Origin: Paraphysomonas bandaiensis
Taxonomy: Eukaryota > Chrysophyceae
Length of the DNA stretch: 64,000 bases
Assembly (NCBI GenBank): GCA_965644295.1
Contig: CBFFRP010000094.1
Span: 107,008-171,007 of the forward strand
Reading direction: 5' to 3'
The translations under genes were made by a program, and so were the position numbers. The stretch's first letter is position 1; the number at the start of each line of letters is the position of its first letter. Below the pieces are notes generated by a model. It did not search any database. It worked only from the letters and a program-made list of their open reading frames with translations, and was not told the DNA's origin. Positions 11,066 to 23,275 of this stretch are shown one piece after another.

Positions 11066-14000
11066 ATGAGCGGTAAGAGTTACCAGTCCTCCCTGTATAA
11101 GTATGAGCAAGAGAGGATTCGTTCTTCCCTCAAGACTCTATTCGAGTATGTGGGGGACACTGTGTACTTAAGCTTGAAATCTGAGTCGGAGATTGAGGGC
11201 ATGCAGCGTCTGGCATTCTCTCGACTGACTTCTCACAACTACACCTCTCCAGATAACAGCAGTAGCGAAAGAAGTCTAGAGGGGATCAGAGAGAAGCTCA
11301 AGATCAATGGCCGTCATAAGGAAAGGTCGATTGAGCTATTGTTGTTGTGGGTTTGAGTAACATATGTTGCAGCAAGCTTTTGGCCGACATATGGGCCTTT
11401 GTATCCAGTAGTCACGGAAGTGAACTAGATCAGCGTGCACTTACACTATCCTCAGATATATCGATTCCTCACAGAATGATAAAGCTTATGGTTTTACTGG
11501 CAAATTCCCCTTCCCAGCCTGGAAAAAGCAGTGACGTGGCATATTTCCCAAGTTTATATGTTGATAGCGGATCTGTTGCTCAACAAGATGGAGCTAATGT
11601 GCATATTGAAGGTGACGAAAGTGATGACGAGAGGATAGAGAAAGATTTAGAGGCTCTACAGGAGTGGAAAATGGAGTGCGAAGAGGAGGAGGACGAAAAA
11701 TTCAGTGACGATGAGGACGAAGAATATTGTGATGATAGATGGGTGCAAGTAGAGAAGAGTAATGGTTATGCACAATCTGTTTCTGTGATGCAGAAAGATG
11801 ATAGCACCCCCAAGGTTACAGTCGAAGTATCATGGGAAGATTATGAAGAGGATATATGGTGGTCAAAGTCTGCCACATTACAGTATGGCGTTGACCTTCT
11901 CCATCCCAGCCATGCAATATCGTACCGCCATACTACCCCTTCCTACAGCACGTCATTACTGCCTGAACTGCCAACACCACTTCCCCCTGCTGTTGTTTGT
12001 GCTGAGGATGCAATATGCCGAGAAGTGCTACACATGCTCTGTGGGGCGACTTCTGAGATGTTCGTACCGACTCACCCACAGGGAGAGGGTAGTGCTGAAA
12101 GCTCTGTCCATGTACGGTTCCGTCTCTCTCCTGCAGCCAGTCGTGCATCGCTTCTTCACATGTCTTCCCTGGCACTGAGATCACTGCTTCAGTGGTTTAT
12201 AAAGCTGGGTAACTTCGCCCAAAGTATCCGTGCATCTCTTGATTGTCAATCCCCATTCATCATATCATCTGTATCGGAACGGCAGTCACAGGATGACAAC
12301 AGTCCCCCTGCACTTGTGGAGGCTCAGGCTAGCGTTTTGCAGTCTGTGAGAGAAATTATGGAAAGATTTGATACTCATCTCGCGCAGCTTGAAATGTGCT
12401 TGACACGTACCCCCACTATTACTACTCTGATTGGGCTTCATTCTACTCTTAGACCTTGGATGAAGTTGCTGGGCTCAGCTGCAGGGTTAGGTCGAACGGC
12501 CGCCACCATGCGAGGAATTGCTTGGGAGTTCGCCCATCAGCATACGCTATCATTTCTCGCCCAACTCCAGACTGATGTGGATGCCACACAACTTATTTTA
12601 ATTCACCCCGAAGTATTAGACTCTGTGAGTTCTTATAGCTCCCACCCTGCAGAGAGGGAAATTAATATACACATTCCGATCTACAGTTCCACCCACTTCG
12701 CATACGCTCACCTCATGCGCTGTGCTCTGGCGTCTCTCTGTGGTAGATATCTGGAACAGATGCTGGGATGGGTATTTAGCGGCGGGGGAGCTGATATTTC
12801 TGATTCTGAAAGTACGAATACAGGTAATTTTTGTTGTGTCCCTTGATCAGTACTATATAAATTGCTTATATCAACTGTATCGTGTCATAGTGTCAAGCAT
12901 GAAGTATCGAAGTCGCGGCGCGGCTATTTCTTTCGATCGCTATGATATTTCTGTATCTCCACCTCCGCTTTTCACTGGTATCATACAACATGCAGCATCA
13001 AGTTCTAGTGATGCTCATATCCTCTCCAAGCATCATCACGGGCGTGAGCACTCTCGGTCGACAAGCAGGTTGTTCTGGGTGTCTTATATACTCGTTTTTG
13101 GTGACTGTTTTGCTTGTGCTCTGTAATTGTAACTAATGGTGAGTGATACAGGGACTTTCTCTCATCAGCAGAAAAGAGTATATCTGGATGGCGTCATATG
13201 ACAACAGTGTGGGAATCAACTCAAGACTTTTCAAGCCGGATGTCATCTGCAGTGCATGATGGCACATTCGATGAGAAAGATATTAAGATAGTCAACGGTG
13301 ACTGTGTTAAGTATAATTCGAGTGGTTTTATATTCGGAGATTCCGCACCCAGAACTGATGTCATTGCACGAAATTTGATCAGAATAGGCGCAACATTGAA
13401 ATCACATAGGCTTACTGCCGAATCTAAGCCTTTTGTTCCACCAAATACCAATGGTGAAGCCCGTGACTGTGGACGCGTGTCGTGTAGGTTGTTGGCCGAT
13501 ATTTTCCCTTCATGCAGTGTGCTTATGCAACATATGGTACTGCGTCCCCTACATGCGACTCTCGAATGCACTCAGCGACAATGTGTATCCCTCCTTAATA
13601 GCGATAACATCAGAATGGTGGATAATTTGGTATTTATGCAGGAGGTGTTTCTGCTTTCTGGAGCAACGGGTATATATGAACCTCTGAGGGCTCATCTTTT
13701 ACTACCCCCTGCTGCATCTAGTGCCCCTCCCAGGAGAGGAAGACAGTCAAAGTTTGATGAGACTGCAGTTATCATAGCGTCTAGTATAGAGGATAACATC
13801 TTGGGTCGGTTTCCGGGCACGTTCTCCAGCAATTTAGTCTCAGTATCTCTTCCCGTCACTCCCCGACAGACCACCTCAAGTGCAGGGGGCATGCTTACCC
13901 AGGTCATCAATGCCTTATCTATCGAGATTCATTTTCCGGCGCCTCTTGTAGAAATTCTTCCTGGAGAGGCAGTGGGCATATATAGAGAACAGCTTCGTCT

Positions 14001-14730
14001 CCTGCTGCATACCCAGTCCGGTGGCTGGGCGGCGGAAATTGCATGGAAGAAAATTACTTCCTCGAAGTCGTCTCTGCTGAGGTTCTGTTCCCGTGTATCA
14101 TCTCTTGCTGTGGGGCAGTTCTTGAATACGTGTGCCTGTGGTGTTCAATGGATGCTGCATATCTGTCAGGCTGTACAAAGTTTTTATCTACGTCATATAC
14201 ACGATACCCTGTGGGTTGACCTTGTTAAAGCTCTTGCAAGATGCAGTTCTGTGGAAGAATTACGCAATGCTCATTCAAGCTTCTTGGAGGGTGTACAGGC
14301 CTGTAGTGGATTTATACGACCATTGGTGGACCGTTTTCTAAATCTATCACTGGGCTCTATAGATAACCTCAACGAGGCCTTTTCAGCTGCAGAGGCGTCG
14401 GAAGCAGCCCTCAATGCTATGGAATGGGGGGGAGGGGAGGGGTCCCAATCAACTGATATACTTATCATCAGATCGAGACTCAGTCAGGCGACTCGTGGGT
14501 TCTCAGTTATGTTAGATTGTATAAGGGATATTGTGAGGACTCTGGATGAAATCTCTAATGAGCAGCGTGGGCCGTTTCGCAGAAGCCAGGAACCCTTCGA
14601 ACATAGCTCCATCAGTGGCCCATCGCAGTTTTTATTGTATACAGAGCAGTATTTTTCGTCGTCGCTGCGTGCACTCATCGGTGACGTTGTTCGTGACAGG
14701 CTTATTCGTGTAGAAGAGAGTGGAAATTAG
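11066..14730 (+). CDS. Gamma-tubulin complex component, GCP5-like
   Basis: Exons 11066-11325, 11373-12823, 12891-13068, 13152-14730 give 1155 residues in one frame. It has the look of a GCP family (Spc97/Spc98) protein, which caps gamma-tubulin in the microtubule-nucleating ring. The best match by eye is GCP5: an N-terminal part, then a long acidic insert (about residues 180-230), then the segment CREVLHMLCGATSEMF, like RETLWLLSGVKKLF of animal GCP5. A GRIP1-like stretch follows around SPPPLFTGIIQHA, and a GRIP2-like C-terminus contains DTLWVDLVKALARCSSVEEL and AHSSFLEGVQACSGF. The length is close to the usual ~1000 residues. The first intron (GTCGATTG...TTGCAG, 47 bp) has a weak donor and was chosen because it restores frame. 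GCP4 or GCP6 are less likely alternatives. Confidence 0.75.
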
Positions 14731-16008
14731 TGCTATGGATTTGTGTTAGTTAAGATTTTGTACATCGAAACAACTCAAAGTCCGATGAGCACATGAGACG
14801 ACGTGACATCGGTATGTTTTTTTCATAATAATTATATAGTTGAGAAGTTTAGAATGATAAACAACTGTTCTTTCTATTGAAAAACCTAGACTTGCCTTGA
14901 TACACAATTTCTTAGCTCTCAGATATCACAACTAGTACCTAATTAATTGATTCTGCTTCTCCTTAGTTAACTGCTTACCGCCATTCCATCATCATTGTTG
15001 ATCTGTACTCATGTCCCTATTTTGTTAAAAGAAGTCGGAGTCTTGCGAACGATAGAACTTATTACTCAGTTGTAAACAACAATGTAGTGACTTGAAAGAG
15101 CTAACTCTTGTAAACGCTTTAGACAAATTTCACTAAAATTATAATGACCTTTTACTATAAACAATCTGTATGGAAATGGTATTACAGTTACTAGTTTAAT
15201 ATCGTTTATTACTATCGTAATACATTATACTACAACCTACTATGTATTTTCGTACTTTGTACCCTTTATAGAAACATTTGTAGTTATTAGGGTCGCGAAA
15301 CTATTACAGACAATAATTGAAATGGGGACAGCATATAATTGTCACAAGGACATGCTACTTTCTGATGAATCTCTCACAATTATACTTTGTAATTAAAACT
15401 ATTCTATATGTAGCTGACTATTACTGTGTGGGGTATAATTATATTTAACCTCGGGTAAGAAGGAGGCTATATCGTCTCGCGCTCCAAAGAAGGAGTGTTT
15501 GATGACCTGTTTTCGAAAGTTGACTCATCATTTTGGCTTCTCTAAAATTATGTAATATATAGAAATTACTTTCTCATGACCGTCAATATCACAAATAAGA
15601 TAGATTTTTTATATTCAAACCGAATATTGAAATTGAATGATACTATGAGCGTTCTTTTACACCTCAGGCCAAAAAATAGTTTTGAGACAAAATGGGGATA
15701 AGTTAATTGTGTCATATTAGAATTGTTGTATCCAATAGTATATCATTAGTAGCTTAAATACATTACATGCCATCAACATTTAGTATGGTGTGAAGCAAGT
15801 GTCAGTGCTCAAGTTTCAGCAGTGCTAGTATGATGAAGCACGAGATATACTGCTATACTACTATATAACAGTATTGAGAAAGAGTAAGTAAAAGTAAGAA
15901 CTTAATTTGGCAAACTGTTTTTTAATTTTGCCTTGCGGCTGTACATAGCTACTCATTACTCACAATACATATTCTAGGATGAATCTTGCAATACTTGGGC
16001 GAGACCTA
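14731..16008. other. AT-rich intergenic region
   Basis: About 1.3 kb between the 3' ends of convergent genes (GCP5-like and NDUFS6). No ORF with protein character, no clear repeat and no RNA gene seen. Terminator signals of both genes presumably lie at its edges. Confidence 0.6.
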
Positions 16009-16546
16009 TTACTTCTTGTCAGCTGGCATTGGAGCCTCGAAGCGCAGCTCTTTACCGAATCGGTTATAACGCTTTCCCATTTTGTATCTCAGTCCACAAT
16101 ACAAGCACGTCGCGGGCTCAGAACTTACGCGGTCCAGCTGAATATACTGAATCGGGTGACCAAGGGCGCCAGATCCTCCTTCACACACAGCGAGTGTACC
16201 AGGCACCTCAATTACAGGGACCTCAGCAATGCGTGCCTGCGCATCACTCTGCCATCGCGGGTCCGGAAATTTCTATATATACAAATTATCATTGCAAAAT
16301 ATCAATTCATTGTCATACCCGTGCTGCGGCACAGAGAGGCATGGCCTGCTGCTGGTGCTTCCACACCCTGACGCAACTGTTAAACTCATAGCACCATAAC
16401 ACTAAAATAACACGCACCGAGAGATCGATGAACGAGAAATCGATCGAAAAGCCTGCATTATTGATGCTATGATGAAAGTGATGGGGTTTATTCACCAGAG
16501 ACAAGAGTGGCTGATGCAGTCGAATTATGTTAACATAATCAGCCAT
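16009..16546 (-). CDS. NDUFS6: NADH dehydrogenase [ubiquinone] iron-sulfur protein 6-like (complex I, zf-CHCC)
   Basis: Model 16546-16434, 16376-16319, 16272-16009 gives 144 residues, close to the ~120-130 of this mitochondrial complex I accessory subunit. The C-terminal half is diagnostic: VCEGGSGALGHPIQYIQLD, then ATCLYCGLRY, carrying the His and Cys ligands of the zf-CHCC zinc site (C-H-C-C order). A GTAAGT inside this part (after QLDR) is read through, because splicing there would remove zinc ligands. The last intron (GTATGA...TATAG) is clear. The first intron is inferred only from phase. Without it the protein is 163 residues, and an upstream in-frame ATG at 16624 is possible. The mitochondrial presequence is therefore unresolved. 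It shares its upstream region with the transporter gene at 16877. Confidence 0.75.
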
Positions 16547-16876
16547 GACATGCTGCTGCTGCCTGTGCTGCTGATCTCCGCTCTGGACTACAGTACATAT
16601 ACAGAGTTCTACAGCCTTCAACATACAGCAGTATATTCAGTGTAGTTGACAGTATGCCGTATATACACAGCAGTACACCACACACCACACATATAAAATC
16701 AGTTGGTGTCCAAGATGTACTACGGTGTGTACAGCAGTAGTGTGCATGGGTAGATGAGGAGTGATCGCTCACACGTGCTCCACATCACATGCATCACATA
16801 CTTATGACAAGTAAGTTAAATATCTGTCGACCTCAACTCCCTTCTCCTTGTAGATCAGCTTGATATTTTGAGCATT

Positions 16877-18958
16877 ATGGACAAAGACAGGGGGATTGTG
16901 TCGAAATCACAGTCTCAGCTGAGATGGATGATTCTCCTCCTCAACTGTATCTTGATGATTGGAAATTATTATTGTTACGACATTCCCGCTGCATTGAAGA
17001 CCCAGATGGACGATTATATGGTAGGCGATTGACGTCATGCTTGTGTTTTACTAATGTACTTTCAGGGCAATCCGGTAGACTAAATAATTACTACGATCGT
17101 TATTGTGACTGTAATGAAATAATGCGCAGGGTAATTTTGAAACACTTTTCAGCTTATTGTATACAGTGTACTCTATTCCTAATATCTTTCTTCCATTTTT
17201 TGGTGGATATTTCGTGGACAAGTTTGGAGTCCGTCTGTGCTTGCTGTTATTCGTCTCCCTCATTGCTGCCGGACAGGTCCCGTGCGAGTGATTTATTTCA
17301 TGTTTTTGATGCAGTTGTTTAGGTCATTTTTGCGTTTGGTTTGTCTATTAAGTCGTGGCCAATAATGTTTGTCGGTCGAGTTGTCTTTGGGTTTGGTGGT
17401 GAAAGTATCGCTGTGGCTAACTCTTCAATCCTCGGTAAGTTTGTGTACCCAATATTATTGCTAGGGCCTGATGAATGTAAATGCAGCTGACTGGTTTGCT
17501 GGCAAAGAAGTTGCCTTCGCATTTGGTCTTAATCTATCTGTAGCACGACTCGGCTCTGTCTTCAATAACCTTCTCTCTCCAGTATTGGCCGACTCTGCTG
17601 GAGTACCCTTCGCATTGTGGTTCGGTACCATTCTTTGTGCTTCAAGTGTTTTCTGCGCTATGGTTGTCATCCCTATTGACAAAGGCTTGGAGGAAAAAAT
17701 TGCCGCAAATAAACTTGCAGTTGAGGACTCAAACCTTGAGGTAAATAGTGTTATTCATGTTAGAGTGTGTATGATGGCTTTCAGGTTGATCTCAAACGAC
17801 CTCGGGACGAGGAAGACGAAGACATTGAAGAGGAGGTAAAGTTCAAGGATGTGCTCTCTTTCCCAAAGCCGTTTTGGATTCTCGTTATATCTTGTCTAGT
17901 TGTGTATGGTAAGATTTAACATATTATCCAAAATTCTGTGTCACCGATTATAGGATGCGTATTACCTTTCAACAACATCGCTTCCAGTTTGCTTCTTGAG
18001 AGAGACTTTTTCATGGAACCACCGAATAAGTGCGTGCTGACTATTCCCAATGAGTGTCAGTCGAGCTCAAATCCACCTATTCACTGCCCCTCGTCTGACT
18101 TTTACCAACCACCCCTGCCTATTAACATCACTATTGATGACAAGTACTATGCCGAGTTAACTCCAGATGATATTGACTGCGGGGATGACGACTGGAGTGA
18201 TGGATGTGCTAAGGAGTACTGCAACAGGCAGTCTGATGGCATCAAAGCTGCTGCCACTGTTATGTCTATCCCTTACATCATATCTGCATGCCTATCTCCC
18301 GTACTTGGAGGGTTTGTTGACAAGTTTGGTATGCGGGCGATTATCGCTACCCTTGCACCTGGCTGTCTGGTGGCTGTGCACCTCTTAATGGCATCCACAT
18401 CAGTAGACCCTATCGGTATGAATGTAAAGCTGCTACATTTCATTTTGCGTGATCGTGTAAATATTTTGTTTTATATTCCACCTTATATCACTTTCAGGCC
18501 CTATGGTCGGACAGGGCCTCGCCTATTCTGCATTTGCAGCTGTAATATGGCCCTCGGTTCCTCTAGTCGTGGAGAAGAAGTTCATTGGCCTCGGCTATGG
18601 CGCCATTACTAGTATACAGAATGCTGGTCTCGCATGCTTCCCCCTTATTGTGGCGGCCATTTACAAATCGTCGGATGATGAGTACATTCCTAACGTGGAG
18701 TTTTTCTTTGTGGCCTTGGCATGTCTCGGAGTTACAGTGGGCATTCTATTGAACGTGTACGACGTGTACCACAATAACGTTTTCAACTCCCCTGGTAAGC
18801 CAGAGGATGACGCTGTTTATGAGGCCCTGCTTGGTGTAGAAGAAGACCAAGGCGGACGTAAGCACTCAGCAGCTCTAGATGCCCCTCCACGAGCTGTTTC
18901 CAAGGGCTCATTCAGCGTGCAGGAGGAGATCTATCGTGCCAGGATGAAGTCTTCTTAA
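16877..18958 (+). CDS. Major facilitator superfamily transporter, MFSD1-like
   Basis: Exons 16877-17020, 17066-17074, 17130-17276, 17323-17434, 17487-17740, 17785-17908, 17954-18415, 18498-18958; 570 residues in frame. The second exon is only 9 bp (Gly-Asn-Pro). It is supported because its removal or extension breaks the frame leading into LLYTVYSIPNIFLPFFGGYF. MFSD1-like features are visible: membrane span 1 with RWMILLLNCILMIGNYYCYD and then PAALKTQ, the loop motif GGYFVDKFGVRL, and SSILADWFAGKEVAFAFGL followed by SVARLGSV. A long luminal loop rich in Cys, Pro and Asp lies between spans 7 and 8. The C-terminal tail is acidic and soluble. Animal MFSD1 is a lysosomal dipeptide uniporter; the same role here is an inference. 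It is divergent from NDUFS6 with 330 bp between start codons. Confidence 0.8.
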
Positions 18959-19898
18959 GATAACATCTGGCCATACAGACTAGCTACTGTCAGCATTGTA
19001 CAGTCATTGATATCGTAACCGTTTTCAGGTTATAGTCAGTTTAATGACTCCGTAGCTTTAGTATTGAGAATGTTTTCCTTAAAACTAGTAATAACACACT
19101 TTTCAATAAACTATTTTAGTGGTATTCCTGGCTGGTTTCATTATAAAAAGTCTAGGAATATCATATGTGTGTCAACTACTATATGTTTACATACTTCAAA
19201 CATGATGGATTGTGTGATGGACTGGTGACAATAGCGCGCATTCACCATTTCACCACACAACATACTAAACAATCACAATACTGCATTTATAAAATAATAA
19301 TATATTAAGTAAAATATCTTGTGCAATCCATTTTAACGCTACGAGAACTGCTCCTTGTGCGTTGCCGCAAGCACCAAGGTGCGACCATTCTCACTATGCT
19401 GATATGATAGATGGGTAGCTGAGTATATATGATATATGGACGTTGTACAACGTACAGCATCTAAGTCTACTACTACCACACTGGAACGTGTAAGACTACA
19501 CATACATTTTGTGCAATTTGCATCGGGGACTGCCTTTTGTGCCTCACGTCAGGCACCAGGGGAAGCAGTAATATACACTTCTGAGATTGCATTCTGGTGG
19601 CCTTCGCTTAGGCATTAAAGATATGATTTGTAGAGAAAAAATTGGTGATTGATGTGTTGCTACAATTACCCTACAGCAACACAACGTTATTATCTCCTAA
19701 TATATATAATTCAGCAATACACAACCTCGACTACGATGCAAATTAATTGCATGGAGATCTGTCAGCCATAACTCATAGTCAACCGCTACGACATACATCT
19801 ACTAAGCATTTATAATACTCTACATCTGGACACAGAAGGAAACAATCAATGTTAAATGGCTGAACTTTCTAAACTTAAATGTTTGTCCCATCATTGGT
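18959..19898. other. Intergenic region; outer part of the left histone inverted-repeat arm
   Basis: Holds the 3' UTR of the transporter gene (to roughly 19.1 kb). From about 19240 onward it is near-identical, in reverse orientation, to the sequence ending at about 33232. At 19331-19392 it carries a diverged copy of the MITE terminal sequence (CTTGTGCGTTGCCGCAAGCA) seen at 40.1 and 63.6 kb. No gene seen. Confidence 0.65.
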
Positions 19899-19914
19899 GG
19901 TGTTAAAAAACACC
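19899..19914 (-). terminator. Histone mRNA 3' stem-loop (H2A copy 1)
   Basis: On the minus strand GGTGTTTTTTAACACC: six base pairs, four-base loop, 26 nt past the stop codon. It fits the metazoan histone stem-loop pattern except that the fourth pair is G-C. This is expected to direct processing of non-polyadenylated histone mRNA. Confidence 0.85.
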
Positions 19915-19939
19915 GATTGAATTACATAACATACCACAC

Positions 19940-20362
19940 TTAGTAGTCCTGAGAAGCAGAAGCTTTGGCTTTCTTCGAAGGAGCAGAAGAAGAAGCAGAC
20001 TTCTTGGGAAGGAGCACATTGTGGATGTTGGGGAGGACACCACCCTGAGAGATGGTGACTCCGCCCAGAAGCTTGTTGAGCTCCTCGTCATTGCGAACAG
20101 CCAGCTGAATGTGGCGAGGGATGATGCGGGTCTTCTTGTTGTCCCTGGCAGCGTTACCAGCAAGCTCAAGAATCTCAGCAGTGAGGTACTCAAGCACAGA
20201 GGCAAGGTAGACGGGAGCACCAGCACCAACTCTGGGAGCATATCGACCCTTCTTCAGGTATCTGCCGATACGGCCAACTGGGAACTGAAGACCAGCCTTG
20301 GCTGAAGATGAAGTGGACTTCTTGGCAGTACCACGGCCAGATTTTCCAGTCTTAGCGGGCAT
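19940..20362 (-). CDS. Histone H2A with C-terminal SQDY (H2A.X type), copy 1
   Basis: Intronless, 140 residues. The core is textbook H2[21 protein letters not shown], the [15 protein letters not shown] helix, [20 protein letters not shown], and the docking segment [14 protein letters not shown]. The tail ends in SASQDY, which matches the SQ-[D/E]-aromatic phosphorylation motif of H2A.X used in DNA break signalling. Start chosen at [11 protein letters not shown]; an ATG five codons upstream is unlikely by comparison with the family. It is divergent from H2B (start codons 297 bp apart) and identical in protein to the copy at 32106-32528. The 3' stem-loop indicates S-phase style expression. Confidence 0.97.
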   Translation of the reverse strand: MPAKTGKSGRGTAKKSTSSSAKAGLQFPVGRIGRYLKKGRYAPRVGAGAPVYLASVLEYLTAEILELAGNAARDNKKTRIIPRHIQLAVRNDEELNKLLGGVTISQGGVLPNIHNVLLPKKSASSSAPSKKAKASASQDY

Positions 20363-20658
20363 GTTTAGTTGAATCAACGAGAGTCAATTTCTATACTGCT
20401 AATTTCTGTATTTGAAATTATGAGACTTCCCACACTTCAAAAAACAAATCACTGCCAGCTCATGTCGTTTCAAGATACGATTTTCTAATTCAGATGCTAT
20501 TTTTCACTCACGAGCAGACCAAAGATGCAAAAAAAGAAATGCGACCACTCAAGATACGCTCTGCTGTGAGTTGTTTGAAGTGTGCTTGGGTGTGTTTTTG
20601 TTTGAGTGGGGAATCATATTTCTGATATTTGGAAGGAAACAAACACTCACTCAAGACA
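20363..20658. promoter_or_regulatory. Bidirectional H2A/H2B promoter (left arm)
   Basis: Region between divergent histone start codons. The element TCAAGATACG occurs twice, near 20470 and 20550, in the same orientation. An AT-rich CATATTTCTGATATTTGG lies just before H2B. Nearly the same sequence is found in the right arm (31810-32105). The solo H2B copy keeps only the H2B-proximal half with one of the two elements. Confidence 0.7.
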
Positions 20659-21012
20659 ATGGCTAAGACTCCTGGAAAGAAGAGCGTAAAGGCTCCCGCC
20701 AAGAAGGCTGCTGGCAAAGGCCACAAGAAGAGGGTAGAAAGCTACTCTTCTTACGTGTACAAGGTGCTTAAGCAGGTCCACCCTGAGACTGGTATCTCCA
20801 AGAGAGGAATGTCTATCATGAACTCTTTTGTCAACGATATCTTCGAGAGAATCGCTTCTGAGGCTTCTCGTCTTGCTCGTTACAACAAGAAGTCTACTCT
20901 GTCCTCCAGAGAGATTCAGACTGCTGTTCGTCTCATGCTCCCTGGTGAGCTCGCCAAGCATGCCGTCTCTGAGGGCACCAAGGCCGTCACTAAGTTCACT
21001 TCTTCCGCTTAA
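20659..21012 (+). CDS. Histone H2B, copy 1
   Basis: Intronless, 117 residues. The tail is Lys-rich and short ([19 protein letters not shown]). The fold is clear: [20 protein letters not shown], then [20 protein letters not shown], and the C-terminal [19 protein letters not shown] with [13 protein letters not shown]. The ORF extends ten codons upstream, but the start at MAKTPG matches family length. Identical protein to the copies at 28039-28392 and 31456-31809. Confidence 0.97.
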   Translation: MAKTPGKKSVKAPAKKAAGKGHKKRVESYSSYVYKVLKQVHPETGISKRGMSIMNSFVNDIFERIASEASRLARYNKKSTLSSREIQTAVRLMLPGELAKHAVSEGTKAVTKFTSSA

Positions 21013-21049
21013 ACGTCGGCTTTGTTAGCATTCACGGGATATTTTAATT

Positions 21050-21065
21050 GGTGTTTCTTAACACC
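21050..21065 (+). terminator. Histone mRNA 3' stem-loop (H2B copy 1)
   Basis: GGTGTTTCTTAACACC followed by ACCC, 37 nt after the stop codon. Same stem as the H2A element, with loop TCTT. Confidence 0.85.
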
Positions 21066-21833
21066 ACCCATTATACGGAAATATCAATTGATGCAACCTG
21101 TTGTTTATAGACTATGTGAGTAATAGCTGTATATTCCCTTGATAATAGGATTAGAAGGCGCAGTCAGAGTAAGGAATAAGTTTCGCCACCGTAGTGTATA
21201 GAGTCCAGTTGAAAAATCTTTGTTAAATTGCTTGGAGATATCTGAAAACTAGTATCGTATTACGCCCCCATGGATCCAAGCTTCAAGAGGGAATGAAGCG
21301 TAATCGACCGTGCAAAGAAACAGTACCTTTCAAAATGTATAATGAGAGGCCAACCTTCCATTTTAACAGCCATTAAGGGCTATAAATCGCTGTCGTCCTC
21401 AACGTTTTCCAAGTTCTCATACGTAGTCAAATATACTATATAGCTATAACTGTGAAGCTAAATCGTTGTCAAGATACGGAAGTTAACAAGAGGTTGAAAT
21501 AAACGAAATAGTTTTCATGTTGTTGATATGTTTTACATGACAACACACTCAATTGTGTATGCAATATTATAAAAGACTCTATCTAGTTTGATTACTATAA
21601 ACTTCCCTAACGATCATAATGTGAAAATGACCAATAGCCAATAAAGACTTCAATTTTCAAATTTTACGGTTGGCATAAGAGTCAGACACCAAACAAAGCA
21701 AAATATATTGCTCCGTTACCCTGGTACATTATGCATGTTGCATCAGCTTGGAAGGTTGTAGTCAATTGTCTGGGTGAATAAAAATATAAAATATCTACAA
21801 ATGTCGTTTTGAAAACTAGAAATATATTACCAC

Positions 21834-22018
21834 TATATCAGTTTACACCACAGGTAGATTCGACAAAGCCAATGATTACTAATTACAAATATGGGTTGGT
21901 TCAAATGACTCTGTGGCTACAACTATATTGGTTTACACTTTACACAATAGGTAGATTCGACTATGCCAATGATACCTAATTACGAATATGGGTTGGTTCA
22001 TATAACGCTGTGGCTACA
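21834..22018 (+). repeat. Imperfect tandem duplication, unit ~94 bp
   Basis: Two adjacent copies share GTAGATTCGAC, then ATGGGTTGGTTCA and CTGTGGCTACA in the same order, with several point differences and a small insertion in the second copy. Confidence 0.7.
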
Positions 22019-23040
22019 TCTTGGAAGCAATTACAAGCATGTTCCCTGTCAAGTGGTATCAAGCGTATATATGAGAATCCATGTTCATTGAATCAACGTC
22101 GAAGATAATATATATTTATAATTTATATGCTGGAAGGGATCAAAGTAGTCATTTTTCTGGTCGATTCCGGCAAAAATGGTATAAACTATAAACAAATCAT
22201 TGGATCTTTGTTGCCAAGAAATTATATAGAAAGATGGAATCTACTCTAAAAGACTACTAGTTAGTAGACACACATAAACTCAGTGTTAAACCACAATGAA
22301 TTGGTGTGTACAATTTTTACATCTGTTCCATAAAACATGGTAGCCTGTGCACTAACACCACTAAAGCATAATAAACAGCTTATACTGCTTATAGTATATG
22401 ATCTAAGAGGTCAAGTAAGTGATAGGCTTGGCGATACTTTATATATATGCAGATTTTTAACGCCTATTGCTAAATAATAAGACTTTCAACTTTTATATTT
22501 TATATGATAGTCCCATTCTGAGGACGTTCCCAAGTGTCGTGCTAGTGCAGCTTAAACTAACCATAAGTAATAAATTGATATTTATTGAAATCCGGGTGAA
22601 TTCTTTTTGCGTGGTGCCAAGCAAGCTCCAGATAGATCTACACTATACTTGCGTGGCCCAGACATGATTATGATGTAATCTGGGGGAGCTAAGCTAATGC
22701 CTTGCTAGATCTACACAACCATACATGGTTCATGGCCATGCGTAGCTATGAGAATCCCATCGTCTTTACCAATGGTTCATCATCTTTGCCAGGGATGGAA
22801 TGGTCCTAGACCTGAACTACTAACAGGGTCATACATAGCCTCATTGAACGTGAACACGGGTGAACGGCAGGACGGCTCTGTCTACATGGTCAGCCAAGAT
22901 AGTGAACGGGTGGGATGATTGTGTAGAATCAGCATTATAGGTGGTGTATCGGTGAGTCAGCGTCCACACAATATGGCCACATGTATGATGATATACCTAT
23001 ACACACAAAGATACAGGAAGCCAAACCCCCTGAAAAACTA

Positions 23041-23082
23041 AACTCCTATAAATTCCTATAAATTCCTATAAATTCCTATAAA
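23041..23082 (+). repeat. 10-bp tandem repeat (AATTCCTATA), four units
   Basis: Units AACTCCTATA, then three perfect AATTCCTATA units, then a partial AA unit. No coding role seen. Confidence 0.9.
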
Positions 23083-23275
23083 TGCCCTATTTTATTATAA
23101 ATATGGATTTTCATATATCTGTGTGCAACATCTAGACATGATCAGGAATACACACTGCTGTACTTCCCCTCCTGTAACGGATTCCGGACATGTGAATGGA
23201 CTGAAGGGAACATGAACGGAGCGAAGGGCATATGAACAAGAACAAGAAGATCTGCTTAGTGGGGTGTATGCTGGC

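Larger units (their letters stand above)
19240..21635 (+). repeat. Left arm of ~2.4-kb inverted repeat carrying an H2A-H2B pair
   Basis: Pairs with 30805-33232 in reverse orientation. The match starts at TTCACCATTTCACCACACA on the outer side and ends near GTGAAAATGACCAAT on the inner side. It includes both genes, their shared promoter and both 3' flanks. The encoded histones are identical between arms; the DNA differs at scattered sites and small indels, for example about 20 bp extra near 31160-31185 in the right arm. Confidence 0.9.
21066..23275. other. Intergenic region with repeats
   Basis: The first ~570 bp belong to the inverted-repeat arm. Beyond it: an imperfect ~94-bp tandem duplication (about 21834-22018), a copy of the motif TTTAACGCCTATTGCTAAAT (near 22457) that also lies inside the MITE at 40.1-40.6 kb, and a 10-bp tandem repeat at 23041-23082. 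No gene recognised. Confidence 0.6.

Noticed and set aside
15979-16391. 130-residue plus-strand ORF over the NDUFS6 gene
   Set aside because: It lies antisense to a gene with a clear zinc-site signature and has no domain of its own.
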